This document shows, piece after piece, positions 1 through 5,000 of a DNA stretch of 8,000 nt. The DNA comes from Jeotgalicoccus sp036782755 (GTDB lineage Bacteria > Bacillota > Bacilli > Staphylococcales > Salinicoccaceae). The stretch spans positions 1-8,000 of the forward strand of contig DAIPYL010000060.1 in assembly GCA_036782755.1 (NCBI GenBank). The letters run 5' to 3'. Each line of letters opens with the position of its first letter. Positions within the stretch are counted from its first letter, which is position 1. A program made the position numbers and the translations under genes. The notes under the pieces are model-generated. The model ran no database searches and was not told where the DNA came from. It saw only the letters and a list, made by a program, of their open reading frames with translations.

Positions 1-50
1 CGCCGATGGTAGTTGGACTGACGTCCCGCAAGAGTAGGACGCTGCCAGGC
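1..50 (+). rRNA. rrf: 5S ribosomal RNA, 3' end (partial)
   Basis: The first 50 bases match the 3' portion of bacterial 5S rRNA: the CGCCGATGGTAGT segment, the AAGAGTAGGACG segment of the loop E/helix IV region, and the terminal GCCAGGC. The 5' part lies outside the window. The A/T-rich spacer and tRNA cluster that follow are the usual arrangement downstream of a Firmicutes rRNA operon, so the tRNAs are probably co-transcribed with it. Confidence 0.93.
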
Positions 51-72
51 TAATATTTTAATAATTAATTAA

Positions 73-147
73 TCCACAGTAGCTCAGTGGTAGAGCTATC
101 GGCTGTTAACCGATCGGTCGTAGGTTCGAGTCCTACCTGTGGAGCCA
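73..147 (+). tRNA. tRNA-Asn (anticodon GTT)
   Basis: Complete cloverleaf: acceptor TCCACAG pairs with CTGTGGA, the D-loop is AGCTCAGTGGTAGAGC, anticodon GTT sits at 105-107 in loop CTGTTAA, and the T-loop is TTCGAGT. The 3' CCA is encoded. First tRNA after the 5S gene. Confidence 0.97.
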
Positions 148-161
148 TTTTTTTATGTTCT

Positions 162-236
162 GGCCCGTTGGTCAAGCGGTTAAGACACCGCCCTTTCACG
201 GCGGTAACACGGGTTCGAGTCCCGTACGGGTCACCA
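162..236 (+). tRNA. tRNA-Glu (anticodon TTC)
   Basis: Acceptor GGCCCGT pairs with ACGGGTC (one G-T pair), the anticodon stem is CCGCC/GGCGG, and anticodon TTC is at 195-197. The T arm is CGGGTTCGAGTCCCG. The 3' CCA is encoded. Confidence 0.97.
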
Positions 237-261
237 TTTTTTTAATTATATAGTTCAATAT

Positions 262-334
262 GGAGAATTAGCTCAGCTGGGAGAGCATCTGCCTTACAAG
301 CAGAGGGTCGGCGGTTCGAGCCCGTCATTCTCCA
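262..334 (+). tRNA. tRNA-Val (anticodon TAC)
   Basis: Acceptor GGAGAAT pairs with ATTCTCC, followed by discriminator A. Anticodon stem TCTGC/GCAGA encloses loop CTTACAA with TAC at 295-297. The 3' CCA is not encoded: the discriminator is followed directly by a T run, so maturation needs CCA-adding enzyme. Confidence 0.96.
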
Positions 335-344
335 TTTTTTGTCT

Positions 345-428
345 GGAAGGGTAGCGAAGTGGCTAAACGCGGCGGACTGTAAATCCGCTCCTTCGGGTTC
401 GGCAGTTCGAATCTGCCCCCTTCCACCA
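345..428 (+). tRNA. tRNA-Tyr (anticodon GTA)
   Basis: A class II tRNA of 84 nt including CCA. Acceptor GGAAGGG pairs with CCCTTCC, the anticodon GTA is at 379-381, and an extended variable arm (CTCCTTCGGG region) lies between the anticodon and T arms, as expected for bacterial tRNA-Tyr. CCA is encoded. Confidence 0.97.
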
Positions 429-435
429 TAGTTTT

Positions 436-507
436 TGGGCTGTAGCCAAGCGGTAAGGCAACGGGTTTTGGTCTCGTGACGCGAAGGTTCGAATCCTTCC
501 AGCCCAG
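436..507 (+). tRNA. tRNA-Gln (anticodon TTG)
   Basis: Acceptor TGGGCTG pairs with CAGCCCA, followed by discriminator G and a T run; CCA is not encoded. Anticodon stem ACGGG/CTCGT (one G-T pair) encloses TTTTGGT with TTG at 468-470. The T-A first acceptor pair is typical of tRNA-Gln. Confidence 0.96.
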
Positions 508-520
508 TTTAATATATTTA

Positions 521-593
521 GAGCCATTAGCTCAGTTGGTAGAGCATCTGACTTTTAATCAGAGGGTCGCAGGTTCGAATCCTGCATGGCTCA
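521..593 (+). tRNA. tRNA-Lys (anticodon TTT)
   Basis: Acceptor GAGCCAT pairs with ATGGCTC plus discriminator A; CCA is not encoded. Anticodon stem TCTGA/TCAGA encloses CTTTTAA with TTT at 554-556. Last tRNA of the cluster; a terminator begins a few bases later. Confidence 0.97.
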
Positions 594-598
594 TCACG

Positions 599-629
599 GA
601 ACACTTACATTTGTAGGTGTTCTTTTTTT
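599..629 (+). terminator. Rho-independent terminator of the rRNA/tRNA operon
   Basis: The arms GAACACTTAC and GTAGGTGTTC (one G-T pair) form a stem around a 3-5 base loop and are followed by seven T residues (623-629). It directly follows tRNA-Lys and separates the stable-RNA operon from rocF. Confidence 0.93.
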
Positions 630-666
630 ATGCATAAAATATCTTAGAACTAATATTTATAAGGGG

Positions 667-695
667 TTGTATAAAAGCGCTTTCTTTAGTATATT
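667..695 (+). promoter_or_regulatory. Predicted SigA promoter of rocF
   Basis: A weak -35 TTGTAT (667-672) and a good -10 TATATT (690-695, 5/6 to TATAAT) are separated by exactly 17 bp. The implied transcription start is near 702, leaving a 5' leader of about 26 nt. The weak -35 and the palindrome inside the spacer suggest a regulated promoter. Confidence 0.6.
671..685. promoter_or_regulatory. cre-like palindrome (candidate CcpA operator) on the rocF promoter
   Basis: The 15-mer ATAAAAGCGCTTTCT fits the catabolite-responsive element consensus WTGNAARCGYWWWCA at all but two of its specified positions and contains the perfect palindrome AAAGCGCTTT (674-683). It lies between the predicted -35 and -10 of rocF, where a bound repressor would block RNA polymerase. 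CcpA repression of arginine/proline catabolic genes, including rocF, is known from staphylococci; that it operates here is inference. Confidence 0.55.
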
Positions 696-727
696 GTAAC
701 TAGACAAAGGAATAGTTTGGTGGGGGG

Positions 728-1639
728 ATGTCAGTGGTAAAAATAGACATCATAGGCGCGCCTACAGCATTTGGACAGCCGAAGTTAGGGGTATCTTTGG
801 GTCCGGATGCGGTGCGTCTTTGCGGTTTAAAAGAACATTTATCGGAACTTGGCCACGACGTGGCTGACAAGGGGAATGTATACGGAAGCTACCGTGCTGA
901 GTACGGTAATCACAGTAAAAGAAACGAAGAAGGACTTATGAACTTTGACCAGGTTAAAGACTTCAGCGAAAAACTCGCTGATGCTGTTGAAGGTTCATTG
1001 GACAATAACCGTTTTCCATTTATCGTTGGCGGCGATCACAGCCTGTCAATCGGTTCAGTAAGCGGTGTAACTAAGAAATATAACAATCTCGGTGTATTGT
1101 GGATAGATGCTCACGGTGATATTAACAACAGTGATACATCACCTACAGGAAACATACACGGTATGCCGCTCGGTGTGCTCCTCGGGGAAGGAAGCAGATC
1201 GCTTGTTGATATTCATCATGAAGGAGCAAAACTTAAACATGAGAATATTGTACTGATTGGTGTACGGGATTTAGATACAGGTGAAAAAGCTTATATTAAA
1301 GAACATGGAATTAAATGCTATACGATGAGCGATGTCCGGAGACTTGGTCTCGATGTTGTTATTACAAAAGCACTGAAGCACTTACAGGATTGCGACGGTA
1401 TTCATTTATCACTGGATGTGGACAGCCTCGATCCTCTCGAAATTAAAGGGACGGGAACGAAAGTTGACGGCGGCATTTTCCTGTCGGAAATGCTGCTCGG
1501 TTTAAACATACTGAGTAAGACGGAACTGCTTGTATCAGCAGATCTGGTTGAAGTGAATCCTCTCATTGATAACTGTAATGAAACTGCAGAAAAAGCAGTG
1601 ATAATTTCAGAGTACATATTCGGACAGAGCCAGATATAA
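728..1639 (+). CDS. rocF: Arginase
   Basis: Arginase hydrolyses L-arginine to L-ornithine and urea, the first step of the cytosolic arginine catabolic route feeding proline and glutamate. The 303-residue protein has the full ureohydrolase metal site: GGDHS at 101-105 (ligand H104), DAHGD at 127-131 (ligands D127, H129, D131) and LDVDSLDP at 229-236 (ligands D230, D232). GNIHGMP at 141-147 (H144) and EVNP at 275-278 (E275) are arginase hallmarks and argue against agmatinase or formiminoglutamase. Length is normal. The start is uncertain: a G-rich GGTGGGGGG tract runs into ATG 728, giving a GGTG core 5 nt upstream of it, but GTG 734 lies six bases beyond the G run and would remove two residues. 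rocF is monocistronic, with its own promoter and a cre-like site, and converges on the ArsR-like gene after an 11-base gap. In Staphylococcus rocF lies beside dacA; here two regulators intervene. Confidence 0.95.
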   Translation: MSVVKIDIIGAPTAFGQPKLGVSLGPDAVRLCGLKEHLSELGHDVADKGNVYGSYRAEYGNHSKRNEEGLMNFDQVKDFSEKLADAVEGSLDNNRFPFIVGGDHSLSIGSVSGVTKKYNNLGVLWIDAHGDINNSDTSPTGNIHGMPLGVLLGEGSRSLVDIHHEGAKLKHENIVLIGVRDLDTGEKAYIKEHGIKCYTMSDVRRLGLDVVITKALKHLQDCDGIHLSLDVDSLDPLEIKGTGTKVDGGIFLSEMLLGLNILSKTELLVSADLVEVNPLIDNCNETAEKAVIISEYIFGQSQI

Positions 1640-1662
1640 AAAGAGAAGCTTCAGGCTTCTCT
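1636..1662 (-). terminator. Hairpin terminator of the ArsR-like gene, between convergent genes
   Basis: Inverted repeat AGAGAAGC (1642-1649) / GCTTCTCT (1655-1662) with a 5-base loop. On the minus strand it is followed by a T run (A's at 1638-1642 on the + strand), so it is an intrinsic terminator for the regulator, and its stem overlaps the last codons of that gene. For rocF the same hairpin forms but is followed by CATAGTC rather than a T run, so it would be a poor terminator in that direction. Confidence 0.75.
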
Positions 1663-2109
1663 CATAGTCTTCAACACGTAAACAGCATACTCATCAGCAG
1701 TAGCTGTTTCTTTTTTTACCTTTTTTCCGTTCTCGAGCCCGGTTAATTGGGAATCGAGAATCTCGAGTTCTTTATCGTCCGGAGAAATAGTATAGGCGGC
1801 ATATGGTTCAGCACCGGTCTGTTTGTTGAAATTAAAAATATTGATGGAAGGCACGATTGCTTCTGCTGCAGGACGGTAAAATTTCTGAATAATACTGCTT
1901 TTTTCAACGGTGTGCGACAGAGTAATAATGTTATGGGCCAGCAGCTGATTTAAATGGTAATGTATTTTAGCTCTCGGCAGTTCGAGTTCGTCGGCAAGCA
2001 TCTGACCGGTTTTCGGTTCGTCCGCCATCATGCCGAGCAACTGCAGTCTAAATGGGTCGCTGATTGACTTAAGCTGATCCAACTCATTAATGATGAGCAA
2101 TTTTTCCAT
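1651..2109 (-). CDS. ArsR-like winged-helix transcriptional regulator
   Basis: A 152-residue cytosolic DNA-binding protein. Residues about 10-80 form a winged helix-turn-helix: the ISDPFRLQLLGMM helix (16-28), TGQMLADELELPRAKIHYHL (34-53) containing the recognition helix, and a beta wing ending in KFYRPAAEA (76-84). The SDPFRLQLL and KIHYHLNQL patterns are typical of ArsR/HTH_20-type repressors. The protein has no cysteine, so it cannot use the thiolate metal site of classical ArsR sensors; its ligand is unknown. The C-terminal 70 residues match no domain I recognise. The start at 2109 is chosen over an in-frame ATG five codons upstream because GGAGG (2116-2120) lies 6 nt before it, whereas the upstream ATG lies ahead of this site. 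It is divergent from the HTH/TPR gene and convergent with rocF; regulation of either neighbour is plausible but unproven. Confidence 0.85.
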   Translation of the reverse strand: MEKLLIINELDQLKSISDPFRLQLLGMMADEPKTGQMLADELELPRAKIHYHLNQLLAHNIITLSHTVEKSSIIQKFYRPAAEAIVPSINIFNFNKQTGAEPYAAYTISPDDKELEILDSQLTGLENGKKVKKETATADEYAVYVLKTMREA

Positions 2110-2136
2110 TAATATCCTCCACATACTTTTTCTTTA

Positions 2137-2165
2137 ATTATCATGTAAAGTGTAAATACAGTCAA
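2137..2165 (-). promoter_or_regulatory. Predicted SigA promoter of the ArsR-like gene
   Basis: Read on the minus strand, -35 TTGACT (2160-2165) and -10 GATAAT (2137-2142) are separated by 17 bp, each 5/6 to consensus. Transcription would start near 2130, about 20 nt upstream of the start codon and just ahead of the GGAGG site. Confidence 0.75.
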
Positions 2166-2177
2166 TTAAACTGTTTT
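2155..2177. promoter_or_regulatory. Inverted repeat overlapping the -35 of the ArsR-like gene (candidate operator)
   Basis: ACAGT (2158-2162), seven bases, ACTGT (2170-2174), with two further complementary pairs outside one mismatch on each side (2155-2156 with 2176-2177). It covers the predicted -35 hexamer at 2160-2165, the position expected for an autorepressor site. Just beside it is a tandem 7-mer, TGTAAAG/TGTAAAT (2144-2157), in the promoter spacer. Which protein binds is not shown by the sequence. Confidence 0.45.
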
Positions 2178-2192
2178 AATAAATGAGAATAT

Positions 2193-2221
2193 TTGTTACA
2201 CAATTGTGAATTTGGTATTAT
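2193..2221 (+). promoter_or_regulatory. Predicted SigA promoter of the HTH/TPR regulator (and the dacA operon)
   Basis: -35 TTGTTA (2193-2198, 4/6) and -10 TATTAT (2216-2221, 5/6) with a 17-bp spacer. Transcription would start near 2228. Because gaps to dacA, cdaR and glmM are short, this promoter may drive all four genes. Confidence 0.65.
2199..2208. promoter_or_regulatory. Perfect 10-bp palindrome in the HTH/TPR promoter spacer (candidate operator)
   Basis: CACAATTGTG starts at the base after the predicted -35 hexamer. A dimeric HTH protein bound here would obstruct the promoter. Either adjacent regulator could be the ligand; this is inferred from position and symmetry only. Confidence 0.4.
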
Positions 2222-2238
2222 TAAAATGTTAAGTACTT

Positions 2239-2244
2239 AGGGGG
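2239..2244 (+). promoter_or_regulatory. Ribosome binding site deciding the HTH/TPR start
   Basis: AGGGGG abuts an ATG at 2245 (no spacing) but lies 6 nt before the ATG at 2251, which is therefore the better start. Confidence 0.7.
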
Positions 2245-2250
2245 ATGAGT

Positions 2251-3198
2251 ATGATAGGTCAAAGAATTAAAGAAATACGCAATAATAACAATTTAACCCA
2301 GGAAGAACTTGCTGACGGGATCATCTCCCGAACTTATTTAAGTTTAATTGAAAAAGGTACGGTGCAGCCGTCGACTAACGTATTAGTTAAACTGAGCAAA
2401 CGGCTGAACTGCACGGTAAATGATTTCATGGCGGAAGTTTCACATTTTAAATATAACAATTTTGAAATTCTGCGTGAAATCGGACACTACGAACTTAAAG
2501 TGGATAATGAAGATTACGAGATTGTGAAACATTTTATCGACAAAGAGTATGAACAGATTGAAGATGTACCGCTGCCGGACAGCGGGAGAATACATTTAAT
2601 CTATGCTCGTTATTTTAAATTTAAAGGGGATTTAAAACGAACGAAACTGCATACTGATAAAGCACTGCAAAAGCTGTCTACTATTGCTGTCAATCAGCAC
2701 TATGTGAACGCTGTGCTGTTAAAATCGGAGCTGCTTGCTGAAGATGGCGAAACGGACGCGGCGATAGACATACTTGAAGAGACGGTTTATCTGACGACCA
2801 AGTTTGGTGAACTGAATATTTCTGATATTAAGTTACGGTTTGCACTTGTAAAATGTTATATTATATTTAAACAGTATTATACTGCATACAGACTGACAAC
2901 AGATATTAAACAGATTTCATCCAGACTGAATATTACTTATAAAGAAGAAAAACTTAAGAAGTATGAAATGCTGACCCTCGTTAAACTTGGCAAGTATAAA
3001 GATGCACTGGAGCTCGCAGGAGACAGCAGTGAAACAGATGCCGGTATTATGCGGGCATACAGTCTGTGGCAGCTGGACAAAGTTAAAGAGGCTGATCAGT
3101 TATTAAAAGCGATACCAGCGCCCGATAAGGAAATTTCCAGTATACCGCAAATAAGTGGTCTGTATAAAGAACTTACCGGGAGATTAGGTGGCTTATAA
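2251..3198 (+). CDS. Helix-turn-helix/TPR transcriptional regulator (RNPP-like architecture)
   Basis: A 315-residue cytosolic protein. Residues 1-60 are an XRE-type helix-turn-helix: MIGQRIKEIR at the start, LTQEELADGI as the second helix, SRTYLSLIEKG (26-36) as the recognition helix, then PSTNVLVKLSKRLNCTV. The remaining 250 residues are helical, with TPR-like helix pairs such as GRIHLIYARYFKFKGD, LLKSELLAEDGETDAAIDIL and YEMLTLVKLGKYKDALELAG. This layout resembles the PlcR/NprR/Rgg group, which sense small secreted peptides, but no peptide gene is visible beside it, so peptide sensing is not supported beyond architecture. The start at 2251 is chosen over ATG 2245 by spacing from AGGGGG. It is divergent from the ArsR-like gene and only 22 nt upstream of dacA with no terminator between, so it probably shares a transcript with the c-di-AMP operon. 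I know of no gene at this place in Staphylococcus, where rocF and dacA are adjacent. Confidence 0.87.
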   Translation: MIGQRIKEIRNNNNLTQEELADGIISRTYLSLIEKGTVQPSTNVLVKLSKRLNCTVNDFMAEVSHFKYNNFEILREIGHYELKVDNEDYEIVKHFIDKEYEQIEDVPLPDSGRIHLIYARYFKFKGDLKRTKLHTDKALQKLSTIAVNQHYVNAVLLKSELLAEDGETDAAIDILEETVYLTTKFGELNISDIKLRFALVKCYIIFKQYYTAYRLTTDIKQISSRLNITYKEEKLKKYEMLTLVKLGKYKDALELAGDSSETDAGIMRAYSLWQLDKVKEADQLLKAIPAPDKEISSIPQISGLYKELTGRLGGL

Positions 3199-3220
3199 CA
3201 TAATAGAAAGGAAAATCATT

Positions 3221-4042
3221 ATGGAAACAGCCAACTTTTTTGATAATATCTCTACATCTTTTGTAATAACCAGCATTATCGACATCCTGATTATATGGTA
3301 CGTTTTTTATCTGATATTGACGGTCATTAAAGGGACGAAAGCTGTACAGTTAATCAAAGGGATATTTTTCATAATTATTGGACGGGCATTAAGTAATTTT
3401 TTAGATTTAACAACGACAACACAATTGTTCGATATGGTGCTCCAATGGGGTTTCCTCGCCGTCATCGTTATATTCCAGCCGGAATTAAGACGTGCGCTTG
3501 AACAGCTCGGACGCGGCAGCCTCTTCAGGAGCAGTACTGCGAGCGATGCTTCGGAGCATGAGAAGATGCGGCAGGATATGGTCACCGCTGTCCGCTATAT
3601 GGCGAAGCGCCGTATCGGCGCGTTGATTGTGCTCGAGAAAGAAACCGGCCTGAAGGACTATATTGAGACGGGTGTACCATTAAACGCCGAAATTACGTCG
3701 CAGCTGTTAATTAATATATTCATTCCGAATACACCGCTGCATGACGGTGCAATGATTATTCAGGGCGATAAAATTGCGACAGCCGGAAGCTATTTGCCGC
3801 TGTCGGAAAGCAATAAAATTGCCAAAGACCTCGGTACACGGCACAGAGCCGCTGTCGGTATTTCAGAAGTGACCGATGCATTTACGATAATTGTCTCGGA
3901 AGAAACAGGTAATGTGTCAGTTACATACGACAGCAAACTGTCCAAGGAAATCACTCTGGAAAAACTGGCAGAGCTTCTCCAGAAACACTGGATGGTAACT
4001 GCCGGCGGCAAGGAAGGAGGCGGTTTGTTTGCTCGAAAATAA
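3221..4042 (+). CDS. dacA: Diadenylate cyclase CdaA/DacA
   Basis: Membrane-anchored enzyme that condenses two ATP into cyclic di-AMP, an essential second messenger controlling potassium and osmolyte transport and cell-wall homeostasis. The 273-residue protein has three N-terminal membrane segments (about 11-32, 38-57 and 70-85), then VIFQPELRRALEQLGRG (83-99), a linker, and the DAC catalytic domain (about 117-258). Catalytic motifs are intact: LHDGAMII (173-180, DGA at 175-177) and GTRHRAAVGISE (205-216, RHR at 207-209). The protein closely resembles S. aureus DacA from memory, with similar length (269 there). The start at ATG 3221 is chosen because AAAGGAA (3207-3213) precedes it; an in-frame GTG at 3188 overlaps the upstream gene and has no good site. 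It follows the HTH/TPR gene by 22 nt and overlaps cdaR by 14 nt, giving the conserved dacA-cdaR-glmM order. Confidence 0.97.
   Translation: METANFFDNISTSFVITSIIDILIIWYVFYLILTVIKGTKAVQLIKGIFFIIIGRALSNFLDLTTTTQLFDMVLQWGFLAVIVIFQPELRRALEQLGRGSLFRSSTASDASEHEKMRQDMVTAVRYMAKRRIGALIVLEKETGLKDYIETGVPLNAEITSQLLINIFIPNTPLHDGAMIIQGDKIATAGSYLPLSESNKIAKDLGTRHRAAVGISEVTDAFTIIVSEETGNVSVTYDSKLSKEITLEKLAELLQKHWMVTAGGKEGGGLFARK
4014..4020 (+). promoter_or_regulatory. Ribosome binding site for the TTG start of cdaR, inside dacA
   Basis: AAGGAGG lies within the last codons of dacA, 8 nt before TTG 4029. It supports the TTG start and suggests translational coupling of cdaR to dacA. Confidence 0.85.
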
Positions 4043-4976
4043 ATGGGGCCTCAGCATAGTTGCACTGCTTCTTGCGCTGTTTATGTTTGTTAACGCAAAC
4101 AATGTCTTTGAAGATATGAACCTGTTCAGCGACGACAGTGAAACAGAAAATGATACTGAATTTATCGAAGGAGTGCCAGTAGAGGTACTTTATGATGAAG
4201 AGTCGTATTATGTCTCAGGTGTACCGCCGGAAGTTACTGTTGAACTCGGAGGTGCAAACTCGAACATCAAACGACTGCAGGCAACACGTAATTTTGAAGT
4301 GATTTTAGATCTTAGAAACCGTGAACCCGGTGAACATGAAGTGTTTTTCACAGTTAACGGAATGCCTGACAATGTGTCGGGAACTGTACAGCCGGAAACA
4401 GCCAATGTAACGATACAGAATCTTGTAGCGCAGACGTTTGAAGTCCAGGCTGAAGTCAGCGAGGGACGCGTCGGCTCAAGCTACGAGCTTGATTCAGTCA
4501 ACGTTGAACCGTCGACAGTAACTGTCAGGGGCGGAGAAAGTACGATGAACCGTATACAGTACGTCCGGGCAATGATGTCCGACACTTCCAGTATTATGGA
4601 TGAACGTGTGGAAGAAGCTGAAGTCAGTGCATTTGATGCGCAGTATAATAAACTGGATGTAACGATTGAACCATCGACAGTGAGAATTGAAATCCAAGTT
4701 GAAGAACTGAGTAAGGAAGTTCCGGTTAACCTCGTAACAACCGGCCAGGTTGCAGATGACAGAACATTGTCGGAAGTGGAATTAAATCATGATACAATTG
4801 AAATATATGGTGACAGCCAGACATTGGATTCTATTTCTTCTGTAACAGCGGAAGTGGATATCGAAGGTATGTCAACATCGGGCACGAAAGATGTCCGGCT
4901 GGAATTACCTGAAAATGTAACGAAAAGTGAACCTGCTGTATTGGAAGCAGATGTTACGATAGAAAAAGATGAATAA
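4029..4976 (+). CDS. cdaR: CdaA regulatory protein CdaR (YbbR-domain protein)
   Basis: Partner and regulator of the diadenylate cyclase; the homologues are anchored in the membrane by one N-terminal helix and carry YbbR repeats outside the cytoplasm. Here the helix is SIVALLLALFMFVNANNVF (9-27), preceded by MLENKWGL with positive charge. Three YbbR-type repeats follow at roughly 48-130, 136-224 and 228-313, each containing the recurring PxTVxVxGG or PxTVRIEI pattern (for example EPSTVTVRGGE at 160-170 and EPSTVRIEI at 214-222). The segment 31-46 is strongly acidic. The 315-residue length is close to the staphylococcal protein. The start is a TTG, supported by AAGGAGG 8 nt upstream and by the conserved MLE(N/S)KWGL beginning; no ATG lies near it. 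It overlaps the end of dacA by 14 nt and precedes glmM by 24 nt. Confidence 0.94.
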   Translation: MLENKWGLSIVALLLALFMFVNANNVFEDMNLFSDDSETENDTEFIEGVPVEVLYDEESYYVSGVPPEVTVELGGANSNIKRLQATRNFEVILDLRNREPGEHEVFFTVNGMPDNVSGTVQPETANVTIQNLVAQTFEVQAEVSEGRVGSSYELDSVNVEPSTVTVRGGESTMNRIQYVRAMMSDTSSIMDERVEEAEVSAFDAQYNKLDVTIEPSTVRIEIQVEELSKEVPVNLVTTGQVADDRTLSEVELNHDTIEIYGDSQTLDSISSVTAEVDIEGMSTSGTKDVRLELPENVTKSEPAVLEADVTIEKDE

Positions 4977-5000
4977 TTGCTGCTTAAAAAGGAGATTACT

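Noticed and set aside
1747..1953. 68-codon plus-strand frame antisense to the ArsR-like gene
   Set aside because: It lies wholly inside the regulator on the opposite strand, has no ribosome binding site or recognisable domain, and is explained as a shadow frame.
3150..3230. Small peptide (pheromone) gene next to the HTH/TPR regulator, as in RNPP systems
   Set aside because: The gap to dacA is 22 nt and holds only a ribosome binding site; no short secreted-peptide frame was seen on either side of the regulator.
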